A stretch of 64,000 nucleotides of DNA. Origin: Daucus carota subsp. sativus. Its lineage: Eukaryota; Streptophyta; Magnoliopsida; Apiales; Apiaceae. The notes under the pieces are model-generated. The model saw only the letters and a program-made list of their open reading frames with translations, did no database searches and was not told where the DNA came from. This document shows, in pieces, positions 47,501-60,210 of this stretch (position 1 is the stretch's first letter; every line of letters begins with the position of its first letter). The DNA lies in NCBI RefSeq assembly GCF_001625215.2, contig NC_030389.2, forward strand, positions 43,823,454 to 43,887,453, in the 5' to 3' direction. Both the position numbers and the translations under genes were made by a program.

Positions 47501-49631
47501 AAATGATAGGCAATATGCACCATTTTGGCAATGGTTGCTACTCTGCCGGTTGTGCAGCTGTTTTTCTTTCACATTCTTCTCATAAAGAAGGTAAGTGTTG
47601 TTTGGGTTGTTAAATAGTCTAACTTTAATCTATGTTATCTTATACCAGATCCCCCGGCCTTTGTCAGTCTTATGAACACATTTTTGGCTGACATTCATCG
47701 CAATTAATAAACAGTTATTAATGTTGTATGTTAAAGGGATAATGAAAACTTCAAAATTATACTTAAACCACTAGATTTCTTACAGGCTAAGAAAGCTTTG
47801 TAACCACATATAATGACTTGCTGTCTGATTCTTGGCTAACAGGGTATTAGCACATATGATTACATTATAGCTTTGAGAGAGCAAGAACAAGGAGTTGGAG
47901 GTCAACAAAGTCCTCAGATGTCACAAGCCAGCTCCCTCACAGGATTAAGCAGTGCGAGTTCCTTTAGATCCTTTCAACGGGGAGCCTGGTGTACACCACC
48001 ACCACTATTTGTCGAAGATCAGGTATGAGATCATAACCTATCTACCCGAGAACCAACTGTTGACATGCCTTCCTCTTGTAAAAGAAATCTTGTCAATATA
48101 TAGTAAATTGTGGATAATGAAGATTTCAAAAGGATGTCTAATGCTTGCTGCAAACCCTTCAATTTTGCCAACATTCCTTCTAACCTAAAATACTTGTAGC
48201 TTTGTCATCCACGGCCATTTCCGCAGGTCTGTCGGAAAGTTATTCTCTTCAGTCCACCCTATAACTTTGGGCACAAACTCTGCATGGTAGCAATTAATCC
48301 CAAGTTACTCTTATGTTGAACTTTTTGTTTTTCTAACTTGTTGTTCCGCATATTCTGAATCACAGCAAAACCTTTGTTTGTCCAGCTTTAGCAAACCTTA
48401 ACGAGATCTCGGACCCTACAGTCGTTGGTAAGACCAAGTCGATTGAAATGTATTTAGCATAAATAGCTAAGAGCTTAAGACCCTCCTATTCAGGAAAAAA
48501 AGAATCAAACCCTCCTGCCAAGTCCAACAATATAGAGAATTTTGCAAGCTAGTTGTACTATAGAATAGAGCAGTTATTTCTTCTTCACCTTTTACTATGA
48601 GATTACTATAGTCAAGCTGGTATTCCCCGATTTTCCTATAAATTCTTCTGTGACCTGTCAAGATGATGAGAAGCATCAGCCTGCCTCGGATGTTTTATTA
48701 CTGCATAAGATTAGAGAATTATTTAACTGCCATCATAAGGACGATTTTGATTAAGAAGTGATGAACATGATCATGCATTCACATCATTGAACTTACACTG
48801 TGGAGGTTTGTGTTTAGTAATTATGATTCCCTGTTTTTCTTTTTATAGTTTGATGTAGTTCCTTCCGACACGAGATCTGTAAGTTCCTTAGGAAAGAAGA
48901 CAACCGGAGAAGAGATGAAGAAAAGGAGTACTGCGCCTGTAAAGATAAGCCCATGGGCATTAGCTCGCTTGAATGCAGAAGATGTTTCAAGGGCTGCTGC
49001 AGAGGCAAGAAGAAAATCTAAAATCCTCCAGCCTGTCACTAGAAGAGACGCCCCTTTCAGGCTCGACAGGGATAACAGCTTTGGTAGCAGCGACCGCCAC
49101 ATGTATGGAAGACAGGATTACAACAGGAAACGAGGTAGTACCCGAGTCCGACTCCCTGCAGAGTTTCCCATAGAAACCTTGCCCAAACTCTCAACCGATA
49201 CTGCTGAAAGCAACATTACTGAGACATCCACAAGTTTGGCTCCTCTTCAGCATGAAGCACTGAGTTCTTTCAGAACAGGCCTAGCAATGTCAAATGCCTC
49301 TGGAGTTGTTGCTTCTTCCCCTGAGAGCAGTTTAGATTCGCCAGATCTTCATCCATTTGGAATTTCATCTTCAGGACTTGACGAGGCAAGGAGACTAACA
49401 GGACCATCATCTACAGCTCTAGCTCAGCAAGAATTCCCCCTATCGCGATCAGCTTCAGCTAGTGATGGATACGATGCATCCGGGGGAGAAGACAGTGACC
49501 GTGTTCCTTCCAGGACTGCACAAAGGCCGACAAACTGGAGCAACATTCTCTTTGACTCCATTCAGGACGAGAGGATTGCTAGAGTCAAGGCACCAGGTTC
49601 ATCTGGCTACGGTAGCAGCAGAAAGCTCTGA
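44539..49631 (+). CDS. PAT22: DHHC-type protein S-acyltransferase (PAT22-like), 9 exons
   Basis: Exons 44539-44580, 44696-44809, 45616-46029, 46403-46471, 46553-46624, 47213-47341, 47510-47590, 47843-48022 and 48849-49631 sum to 1884 nt, giving 627 residues. The first exon encodes MRKHGWQLPYHPLQ, as in Arabidopsis PAT21/PAT22. Two hydrophobic segments (about 15-35 and 50-66) precede a cytosolic loop. The Cys-rich domain starts CSLCEVEVFKYSKHC and holds the DHHC motif at about 209-212, with Cys212 the expected acyl acceptor, then WLNNCIGKRNYRKFF. Two more membrane segments follow (about 230-255 and 280-305), then a long Ser-rich tail with SPESSLDS and SDGYDASGGEDSD. The family attaches palmitate to cysteines of membrane-associated proteins; substrates are unknown here. 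Confidence 0.95.
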
Positions 49632-50582
49632 ACATGGCAGGTTCATTCAAAACTAGAGTCTCTTTGTTCCAGAAAATCTTATATTTCTTTTCATGTCTTC
49701 ATTTCTTCACCATGACAAAATCCGAAAATTTCATTAGCCATCTTCAGCTGTCGGAACTTAATGACAAAGGCCATAGACTTTGTCGGGAGCAAACATTATT
49801 TTGTTTATGGTTACCATCACTATATTGATCAAACCTGATAACTTAATTCAAAAACTGAACTTTTTTAAAAATGATTACATTATGGGAGAATATAAGAAAA
49901 CTTTTCTCCGTCAACTGGTAAATCAACAGGTTTTATTACGGGACAGCTCATGATGTTCTTATCAATTTATTACCGGCTTTGTATCTAGCATTGGCTAAAC
50001 GTCATACAATAACTGCACTAGCTCTATCGTATGTTTTTTTTTCTAAATTTTACAAAATTATAGAAGTGTCCTTCCAAAATTTAAAAAATATATAGGCGTT
50101 TTTCAAAAATTTGCTTGGTGCCCCCCTAAAATTTCATTTCTAGATCCGCCCTTGCCAGAGACTCAATGTGCATAGTTTTCCGATAAAATGACCTTCTTGC
50201 AAGTGAACTTGTACTTAAACTTTTATTTGGGTTAACAAGCCGGGAAAACTTTCGAATATATATTATTGTACTATAAATTAGTAAATTACTATGGATGATA
50301 ACATTGAATTTAAAAATATTTTCACTATTGTTCAAACGCCGATAAACTACCTTTTTGCTGGTGGACTTTAGTTGGGTTGGGCTATACCAAACAAAAGCCT
50401 AGTTGTAATAACTGCACAAGATCAATGTATCGGGCTTCGGATCGGACCATATTCTGCGATTGTGATTCTAATTAATTTCGACAATTAGCTTTATGGCAGC
50501 ATCATAGTTATTTGAAAATTGTATTTTAAGAAAAAGAGTATCTCTATCTTTTTTATTCTCGTGTGATTAATTTAGTTATATA
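49632..50582. other. 3' flank of the S-acyltransferase gene
   Basis: The first part is the probable 3' UTR. CCCCCCTAAAATTTCATTTC followed by TAGATCCGCCCTTGCC at about 50122-50157 resembles one decayed hAT terminus; no partner found. No gene. Confidence 0.45.
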
Positions 50583-50839
50583 CTCCCTCCGTCTTAATTT
50601 ATAAGTCCATTTTGCTTTTCCAAGAGTCAAATTGATTAATTTTTGACTAACTATTAAAAATATATATATTTGTTGTTTCACAACATAAAAATTACATATC
50701 AAAATAGACTTGATTTACCTATTGATGATATTCTTTTATTTTTTTTTCAATTATATAATATCTATAAATTTCAGCCAAAAGCATACTCAATTCGACTAAT
50801 CAAAAGTGAAAAAGGACTTATATATTGAGGCATGGGGAG
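50583..50839. mobile_element. Stowaway MITE, degenerate
   Basis: Left CTCCCTCCGTCTTAATTTAT is the imperfect inverse of ATATTGAGGCATGGGGAG at the right, with TA on both sides. 257 bp, non-coding. Confidence 0.8.
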
Positions 50840-53095
50840 TATCTTAAAATCCCGGACAAGACTTAAGTTCTGTATCGTATTATTGTTGCAGACAGTCATT
50901 ATAGTTTTTGGAAAAAGCAGCGGTAAAAAAGCAATTTTTCCGAGTAGCAATTTTTTTAAGTTGGTTCAAAAGTCGGAGAAAAAAATCTTTTTCAATTTTT
51001 TACGGAAACCTGTCATATATTTTACTATCAAATTTCACCAAAAATATTTTGTTTTTGATTTTATGATTCAAAATATACAAATATCAACAAAAATTACTAA
51101 ATTAATATTTCTCCAACAACATTTTTTTAATATTATTTTTTTTAAAAACACAACAATTTTTAACAATACTCCAAAACAAATTGGTAGTCTGCCGAATATC
51201 TTTCTCGTATCGATAATTCATAATAGAGGTAGGGAGTTGAACTCACACGAAGCAAAGCATAGTGTGGCTACTACAACATATAATAATGAAGCGAGATTGA
51301 GATTGGTACCAGAGGGAATTATTTGTGACCCAAAAATCTGAAAATCTGAGAGAGGTGAGGTGAGGTGATGGGATAAGATGACAAAACTGTGCAACTCTCA
51401 GTCGAAGAATACACGACACTTGAATTAAAGCTGCCTCTTCACTTGGATTTTGGAGGAGCTGGACAGCTCACTAGCATATGCAAACGTTAATAAAAACAAA
51501 GGCTACATGCTCTCTCTTTCCCATTTTGTCTTGTTTTCTGTTGTCTTGTGTTGCTTGATGGACATCTCAATCGCTTCACTTTTGGGATTCACTAAATTTG
51601 TTCCGTATTTTTTCTTTGTATTTTGCGGAATGTGCGTGGAGATCGGTGGTTATTCGGAGTCGTTAGTGAAAAAATCTCGAACCGGATCGTGTTACGTCAG
51701 TAGCGGAGTCAGAAAAAATGATATTGTGTGAAGGCTAATTATGTTCGAAATATATGAGATAATATATTCTTATGATGTTTTTGCTTTAATACGGAATATT
51801 TGTATCGAACACTAAAGGATTTTTGAGTGTCGACCTTCATCATCACTTTTTTTTAGAAAAAAGACCCCAAATATCACTTTCAGAGAAAATGACATAAATT
51901 ACCATAAGCGTTAGCCCTATTTTGCTTCAAAATACTAGATGGTCTAGCGTTTTGTAAGACCATATGCTATTTTCATATCACGTTTCAACTCCAAAATATC
52001 AGATCATCTAGCGTTTTATAATCATTCTAAGACTTAAAAGCAACGTGATATAGTGTGTATCTCCAAAATCATAATGCTAGATAATCTAGCGTTAATAAAT
52101 GATATTTTGGATAATTTTTCAAAATTTTTGTAACATATGAGGCTTTTCTCGCATTTTTTTAAAGTTCCGGTGGGAGTTTCAGTCTCGACTAGACCCTCTA
52201 TAAATCCGACACTAAGTGTTTGCTAGATGTAATACTACTGTGGGCACATGCTACACGCAGAATTTTATAAGTTTGACTCATTTCTATTGGTTCCCATATC
52301 TTAATAATGATAGATCCCCTCTATATACAACCACAACGCCAATCAAAATCTTGCAAACATGTAAAATTCCAAACCCTATATTCAAATATAAAGTGAAGAC
52401 ACTATATTTGTCCTAGTCAACTCAATTTTACAACAGTAGCTCGAACTCGGAACGGGAAAAAAAGTTTTCCGGGCTGATGTTCTCAAGTAAATATGTAAAA
52501 ATGCAACTCCACCGTATATTTTGTCACCCTGCACTTTATTATTGCTCCCTTTCCCTCTATCATAGATTCTCTCAATGACTTTTGATTGAATAAAATGATA
52601 GGAGCTACAAGTTAAAATTAGAATTGTCTTTTATTAGTTAGAAAAAGAAAAGAAAAGCAAGAATGGACCTCGTGAATCTTATAGTAATTTTGAGCAAACT
52701 TTTCTAGTTCCCCACTCACATGATCAATATCAGAGACCCGTGCACAATTTTTGGATTATTTTGTTTATAATTTTGTGAAAATATAAGCAGATGGAAGAGT
52801 TGTTGAGTATTTTTAAAGCCAAGAATTGAGGACAAAAAGTGGAAATGCCTGAGGTTTGGACCAGGGATGGGTGTGGTCTCAATTTCGGATTACATGTGGT
52901 CTTCATACCGACAAATGGGTCGATTTTGGGTCAAAGAATAAAATTGAAATTCCATACATTTAAGAATAAAATTCTGGTTTCGAATCAATTTCAGGTTAAC
53001 CAGATGAATGTCGGGCCACTTTCGAGTTTTGTCTCAATAAATAAAATTGCAGGTTCGGGTCGTGTCGGATATTGACAACTTCCGTGGTGCTTAGA
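50840..53095. other. Intergenic, no supported gene
   Basis: The longest open frame (50832-51341) is Phe/Ile/Lys-rich, matches no family and starts in the MITE end, so I do not call it a gene. About 51900-52110 has a few degenerate copies of GATCATCTAGCGTTTT-like sequence. About 52840-53085 has hAT-remnant words (GGGTCGTGTCGGATATTGAC). Confidence 0.45.
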
Positions 53096-53103
53096 GGTAG
53101 GGG

Positions 53104-54180
53104 CAGGGGCGGACCCAGGATTCTGAATCCACCTGGGCTGGAATTTTTTTTTTTCCGCACATTTAATAAAACGACAACTAATCAAACTAGCATATTTGAA
53201 AGATGGGTCCAGGTCCCCAGTATATACACACTGCGAGCCGTTGGATGAGTTCAGCGACGATCAAAATTAAAAAAAAAAATTGTACGTCCAGCGTTTTTTA
53301 AGCGTTGTGTGCCTCTCGTCCAACTATACTATTTTAAGCGCTAGACAGGTAAATTGTTTCTCGAAGCACTGATAGTTTTAAGTTTAAAGACTACTGCTAG
53401 GTATAACATACCAGAATTAATTTACCATGCATATTTTTCAATAAGTAGAATTAGAATAAGTAATATATTTTTAAATAATAAAATATTATAATTAATTAGA
53501 ATTATATATATATATATTATTCAATTGATTTTAAAAAAAAAATATTTATGAGATCTTTTAAAACAATGTTAACAATGCAGTACAAGAAATAATGTTAACA
53601 ATATATTTTTACTAATATATTATTTTTAATATATCAAGATTAATATATTAAAACAATAATATTATATTAGATATATTTAGAAAAATATATTTTTCAAAAT
53701 AAATCTAATTGTTAATATATTACTTTTGAAAATTTTAAATCTTATCTAATATTATTTGTGTATATATTATATTTTATACAAGTTAATACTTTAATAAAAA
53801 GAGAGAAAGCTCTACTGGACCGGAGAGGCGGAGCAGCAGGGAGTGGACACGCCGACGCAAGTCTAACAGCCAACAGGGGAAGGGAGTACGTTTATTTGAT
53901 AAAAAGCTTTGAATTTTTCTTAATTAGAATAGCGGGCTTTCAGGTAAATGGGCTGTGCAGATAAATTAGAAAAAGACCGGGCTGTGTATTAAAAAATATA
54001 ATAGGGCTGAGTTAGCCCAGATAAATTAGAAAAAGACCGGACTGTGTATTAAAAAATATAATAGGGCTGAGTTTATTTTTTACCCGGGCTGGACTAATGG
54101 ATACATATAAATGTTAAGTGGGCTGGTGGAATTTGACCCGGGCTGGAGCCAACCCGAGCCCAGCCCACGGTCCGCCCCTG
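53104..54180. mobile_element. Non-autonomous hAT-like element
   Basis: Ends CAGGGGCGGACC and GGTCCGCCCCTG are perfect inverses, flanked by identical 8-bp GGTAGGGG (53096-53103 and 54181-54188). 1077 bp, no transposase. It contains a tandem duplication around AATTAGAAAAAGACCGG (about 53961-54072). Confidence 0.93.
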
Positions 54181-54188
54181 GGTAGGGG

Positions 54189-55800
54189 CCTGGGGGTTGT
54201 TTATCTCATAACCTATTTGCTGCCACTCTTTGTGTCCCCTTCCTTCCCGTGTTGTACTAAACTGCAGCAGGTGTTGTACTAATTTCTTTTGCACACAACA
54301 TTGCTGAATACTCCATAAAATTAAAGCCTGTCATCCATTTCATCTTCTGTGCATTTTCAGATAAAGAGGACACAGAGAGAGGGAGAGAGACTGGAGAGAG
54401 AGAGAGAGAGAGAGAGAGGTTCATTTATTGAGCAGAGAGTATGGATGGAGAGGGATGTGTGAAGAGACAAAAGGGGAAGTCGAAAGTGAGATATCTCAGT
54501 GCCCCTTTACTTCAATTCTTGCCTTTCTTTTGTTCTCTTTTCTCCCTTTCCCTCCCTCAGTACAATTTGCACTGGGACATACTCCAATATCATTAAAATC
54601 ATATCCGTCTCAGTTCCACAACAGACGTATTTTACAGCATACGTTATAATACCGTGTTACTCATCTAAGCTCGGTATATATGCTGCAACATACGTTTACG
54701 GCTCGTATTTCCATATTTATAATATTAGAGTACAAGGGCAGTGATGCAACCAGTGGATCATAATTCATAGGAGTGTACCACTAAATTGTAATGTAGGTCC
54801 AGTGGATAATTAAGATGATTTAGTACAAGGAGCTGATAGCAACATTTATGCATGCATCTCTAGGACTGTATCTAATATCTTTCCTTTTCTTCTGCTAAAG
54901 GCTCTGCATTTCTTCACGCTCTCTGACTCTTACGTTGCATGCATGGCAAAATTTTAAGTGCTAGCTGCTGACCTGCTGTATTATTGCACCCTCAGGCTCA
55001 CTCCATACAATGTAGTAGACTGGTAGTTTTATTATACTGTACACACTTTAATACAAAGACAAGACGACTTGTCTGGAACATACGAATCATAGTAGCATAC
55101 ATCCAGCAGAAAAAAGCGTTGGAATGATAAATTGATCGTGAGGTAATTTTCTGCTGAATGATATAATGGTGTAGCAGTAGCACCTCTCTGTATATAGATA
55201 AAAACTTAAGATTAAGCCGCCTAATACCTTTTTTTCCTCTAAACGAGAACATTTGAATGATAGTAGGATACATTCGGCGGAAAAAAAACGCTGGATGTGA
55301 AAAATCATAAAATGAGTTAATTTTTCGCTGAAGAATTAAACTGTCCGACTTTTTTTTTGATTGAACATATGCTACTAATATACGTATAGGACCGACCCTA
55401 TGGTCATATACCCCAGCATTCTAGACTTCTGGTATCTTTTATGCTGCAAGAATTGACCATTCATGCTTTACCAGACAGTGAGACACTAACAATACCATAC
55501 ACTATTTTGTCTCTTGATCTACACTTTTCCTTTAATCCCTTGCAACTGTAAACAAATCTTTTTTGTACAATGCAATAAATACTCTATCTATAGTACAAGC
55601 CTATAGCATCTCTTCTTTTTTGGCCAAAGTTGCAGCCTACATCTTATGTAGCCTTTTGTATATATATACATGATGGAATTGACATTACAATAATATAGCC
55701 TGTTCAACAAACATGAAGTTGACAAAGCTTGTAACTAACATAATTACATAACAACCCCATCAATGATCTCTGCATTTTTTTATACAATTAAATACATTCA
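54189..55800. other. Intergenic, no supported gene
   Basis: It contains a short GA microsatellite (54390-54420) and several tens of bases shared between 55065-55170 and 55245-55330 (CATCCAGCAGAAAAAAGCGTT versus inverted and direct relatives). That suggests a small decayed repeat. No coding evidence. Confidence 0.45.
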
Positions 55801-55805
55801 AACTC

Positions 55806-56110
55806 CCGACAAGCAGAATGCGAGAGATACCATCTAACACACTCACAATCCCGTCTTTAACTAACAAAGTTCGAACTCTCAACCTCTCACAATATCGTCT
55901 TTAACAAAGTTCGAACTCCCGACCTTCGATGAATGGAGACAAGCAAAATGTGAGAGATATCATCTAACACACTTACAATCCCGTCTTTAACCAAGTTCGA
56001 ACTCTAGACCTCGAATAAATGAAGAACATGAGAGATATCATCTAACACCCTCACAAACCGTCTTTAACAAAGTTTGAACTCTCGACCTCTGATAAATGGA
56101 GCCAGTGATG
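55806..56110. repeat. Imperfect tandem repeat downstream of AGO7
   Basis: About four degenerate copies of a unit of 65-95 bp containing GAGAGATATCATCTAACACA, CAATCCCGTCTTTAAC and AAGTTCGAACTCTCGACCT. GTTCGAACTC resembles a tRNA B box, but I see no A box in spacing, so I call it only a repeat. Confidence 0.75.
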
Positions 56111-56366
56111 AACGCATCAAGGGAGGTAACACATGTACTTGAATTCAATGGGAAACTGAAAATTTCAAAAAATATCAAGAACATCACAAACATTCTTCAA
56201 TACTGTAATATAACTTGTGATCATGAAATATCATACTAGTGAAACTGCATAGATTGAGCCCCTGAAATGGCTTATTGAACATACTGAAGCCTAGATCAAT
56301 GTTAAACTAGAATATGCACAACTGGCATTGAGAATTATGTACATGCAACTGCTAGAATTATACATA

Positions 56367-59300
56367 TCAGCAGTAAAACATGAGATTCTTAACATTTTCA
56401 CTAAGATTAGGAAGAGGGGCTGCCTTTGGCGGGGCAGCTCGGGATATGGTGGTGCTGTGTCTGTTAGAAATAGTTGAGTCGAAACGTTCAAGGTATAATC
56501 TGCCTCTGTATGCCGCGAGGTGGGCGTAGTAAGCTGGTGGAACCAAGGATACTGGTTTAGTACACCTCACAAATGTGTAGCAAAGATTGTAAACCAACTT
56601 CTGGAATTCATCAGAAGTGAAACGATTTTCGTCCCACAAGACATGATAATGCGTTGGTCGGCTCGTTCCCTTGACGCCCCAATGACTACAAAGATAGAAA
56701 TCGAATTCCTTAGGGTGAGTGATAACAGTGTCTACTACGGTACCTGGAGGAACATTTTCATCAATGGACTGATTTCGGGTGGAAGGAATGGTATCGTTTG
56801 GAAACAACCTTGTATGATGCCTTTTTTGGACTACGGCGAAGGTAATGGGAGGTTTATAATTTGGAAATCTTGAACAAGCCAGTTTGATTGCTTGTAACTC
56901 TTCTTCGAGCACTTTGTAGAATTGGGTTTCACTTACTCCATCTCGGAAAAAAATTATTCTTTTTGGTAGTTCAGATAGTCTGCAGCGGAAATCATCTAGT
57001 ATCTCCCCCACCATTGCAGCAAGATCATGGATGATCTCCTGACGATGAGTTTGAGACCTCATTCTTGAGACATACTTGTTTGCTGCTGGCCAGTTGACAC
57101 TACCCACCACAGCTGCAATTGAGGGGCTGGAGTCGTCTAGCGGGTGAGGATGCGTTACATCAGCACCCATAAAGATCACCGGTTCATCAAGGCTAAAAAG
57201 CTGGGGAATTTGAGATGGTAGTGAATTGAACAAAGCAACAGTGCATCCCCCAACTTTGGCATTGATCTTGAGGGCCAGATTTGCAAGAAACTGTGAACTT
57301 AACTTAGCAAGATTTGAGTACAAGCAGCATTGACTGACAACCCCGACACTTGTCTCAGCAATACGCTTTAAATCTCCATATCCTCTGTGCTTCTTCTCCA
57401 TTACACAAATAAGTAGCTGGAGACTGTTGGATGCAGCTCTGTGGATTGACTTAAGTTTTGATTCCAAAATATTAACATTGTTGAGCACGTGCATTGGTTC
57501 AAACTGGGGGCTAATAACTGTGTTCTTGTTGAGAAAAATCCCCAATTGCTCACACCTTTGAGTTAGCTGATTTATAAATTTTGGAATGTTGGCCTTCTGA
57601 TCAGCGGTTCCACCAAAACTTATCAATGCCCACCTCCCAATTCGAGTGCCTTCGAAGACATGGCTATCCATTAGGTTCCAATGGCGATCACGACGAGTAG
57701 GAGTTAAATCTCTGACATGGCCTCCATCACCAAGTTTGAGTTTAGGAGGCTGCAAAATTCTTCCACTCAAGCGTGTCATTTCTGTAGAAACTTGAAGATC
57801 AAATTCTTTTGCCTGATTGCCACTGTCAATAAAACAAAAATCAAGTCCAAGAACAATAAATGATATTTCAGAGCATAACAAGGTCGTTACCGACAATAAA
57901 ATAGAATTTGTCATGTACCTTGTTGGCCCAACTGGTCCTGTCATTACTTCGTCTATAATTGCCTTTCTTTCTTTTGGTCTTTGGCAACTCATCTTAAGTA
58001 ACTTTGCCGTTTGATCATCAGAGAGCTTCCCCAGAAACTTCTGTCCTTCACAAACCATACACAGTTCCATTGGTAGATAACATGGTTTGCTCCTACTAAT
58101 TTGCAGGCAAGGCAGGTTTCTGAATTGTATATCATAATTGTACTGATCTTTGAAGTAGTTTACTACCCTCAGAATTTTCCCATCCCTATCTGGAAACCAG
58201 AGGTTCTCTGTAGTATCTTTGGTTAAGCCAAATACTCGATATCTCTGGACAGTTTCACGGTGGCAAACAAAGATTCTTATGTTTCTTAAATCTTTCTCCA
58301 CATCCTTCTTCTCTTCTTCTGTCAAACCTCTTGTCTTTCTTTGAGAAAGATCAGATAGAGACTCCAGACGCTTTTGCAAGTAAGGGATCACACCAATACT
58401 CTCATGGAATGCAGTCACAGAAAAATCCAAATTGAGAGCCAGTCCTTGTTGGGTTGGTCTGAGACTTTGAAAGAACCCTCTTAATCCAATAGCTCCTCCA
58501 CCCAAATCTGTAGTTCCTCCCATTGAATTCGAGTAAAGTGATCGCCCCACGGGTATACATTTCTCTGTTGAACTTTCGCGCAACACGACATCTAAGGCAT
58601 GCAGATAATCCTGGGGAATAGGGACCCAGTCATCTCCTTCCTTACTCAAGTACTTAGTCAAAGCTTTTCCGTCAAGGTTTGATACAAGCTTAATGTTAAT
58701 CCTAAAAAGCTTGTTCTTTTGTTTTATGTCGCCATTCTCTCCACCCAGCTTGCCAGTTGTGATAGGGAGGCCTATGTAGAATTCAAGCTTGTTAGCTTGG
58801 AATTCCAGTGGGCTATATAGATTTTTTCGTCCATCATAAGCTGGACGAGCACCTGAGAGCAAATTTAAGTTGTCCTCCACGAGTTTTTGTTTAAGCAATC
58901 GAGCAACATCCTTTGAGGGACTTGGAGAGATTTCAACATCATACTGAAAAATACGCTGTAAAGGGTCAAATTTGACTAGAAAATGGTTGGCCAGAAGAGA
59001 TATTACTGGCCCTTCTACACCACCGCAATCTGGTCTCCTTGCCACCACTAAAGTTTGTGGTAAAACAATTGCAACTCTCCTCCCATCTTTCTTTCTCCTT
59101 GGGGGTAATAAAGATTGTTGGTCAAGCGCCGCAGGAGCTGATTAACAAAAAACAAAAACTATAATTCAATTACAGTAATCAAAACATATACATCGCAGAG
59201 GACTCATTAGTCATGGCTTTGATTCCTCACTCTCCTCACATAAAATCAAATATATCAAAAATAAAACACCAGTGATTCATCAAAGATCACACTACATAAT

Positions 59301-60106
59301 GCCCGAAAAGTCGAAAACCCTGTAACAGAAATGATACTAGTATCACCAAAACTTGAGTATCTTAAATAAGTAATTTGGTAGGAATCAACAGAAACAAGTT
59401 CTTTCTATATGTAATAGAACAAACACTTGAATACATGAAATAGTACACTAACAATTTTCTAATACTAGAAACACTAAAAATTAAAAAACACCAATGTCAT
59501 TGACAATTCAAAGCATACTTACATTTGAAAGGTTACTATTTCTCTATAGTTTCCTATGAAATTTTCCACCATGTAACACACATATTACTATCAAGATAAG
59601 ATCTTTATATTGTAAGAAAGGTGTCACATTCTTGATTAAACCTAAACTAGCAGACTAAGCATGCATCAATACAAAAGCTTAAAGATTCAAAACAATTAAA
59701 GCTTCAAACTTTATGAACAAAAGGGCTTGAAAATCCAAACTTTACCATTTGTAAGAGCCAAAACAGAAGCCTTGTTCTCAGAAGAAGTGGCCAAAGGAGG
59801 GGTAGCATTAGAAAACAAAGGTTTTTGCAAATGGGGTTTTGTTGAGAAGTGTTGATAGTGTGACAAAAGTGGTGGAGGGGCTATTTGAAAAGGTATAGTT
59901 TGAGGTAGGGGAAGAAGAGCAGGGTAGTTTTGGTACTGATTTTGGTAGTAAAACCCATTAAACCTTGTGGTATTTGAGTGGTGATGATGATATAACTGGT
60001 GATGATAGTGGTACTGATAGTTGTGAGGGTTGCAATTTTTGGCTCTAAAGCTTCTTGTTTGAGGTTTGCATTTCTTGGTTGTTTTTGAGTCTTCTGATTC
60101 TTCCAT
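56367..60106 (-). CDS. AGO7: ARGONAUTE 7, 3 exons
   Basis: Exons 60106-59746, 59137-57919 and 57822-56367 sum to 3036 nt, giving 1011 residues. The 96-bp second intron has no stop in frame, so an unspliced reading would insert 32 residues (YMTNSILLSV...). The N terminus is low-complexity, His/Tyr/Pro-rich, as in AGO7. Next come RRKKDGRRVAIVLPQTLVV, the N and PAZ domains (to about 480), and a PIWI domain with catalytic Asp748 (GADVTHPHP), Asp821 (FFRDGVSE) and His961 (YYAHLAAYRGR). The C terminus is short (SENVKNLMFYC). AGO7 selectively uses miR390 to cleave and prime TAS3 transcripts for ta-siRNA production, controlling ARF3/4, leaf polarity and phase change. The intact DDH triad predicts slicer activity. 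Confidence 0.95.
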
Positions 60107-60203
60107 GACTTAATTGGGAGACAAACAAAGCAAATGGTGAAAAGGGTTTGTTTGCATGAGAGAAAATAGTGAGCAGGTGAAGATGTGTGTGTGTATTGTG
60201 TGC

Positions 60204-60210
60204 TTATATA
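60204..60210 (-). promoter_or_regulatory. AGO7 TATA box
   Basis: TATATAAGC on the minus strand about 100 bp before the AGO7 start codon; a GA/CT-rich tract lies further upstream at about 60232-60285. Confidence 0.6.

Noticed and set aside
50832..51341. 169-residue plus-strand open frame
   Set aside because: Phe/Ile/Lys/Asn-rich from AT-rich DNA, begins in a MITE end, no domain or family resemblance and no splice partner.
54998..55308. Overlapping minus-strand frames near 55.1 kb
   Set aside because: Short, repetitive between themselves and unlike any protein; more likely a decayed repeat.
55806..56110. Possible tRNA or SINE because of GTTCGAACTC words
   Set aside because: No A box at proper spacing and no cloverleaf; kept only as a tandem repeat.
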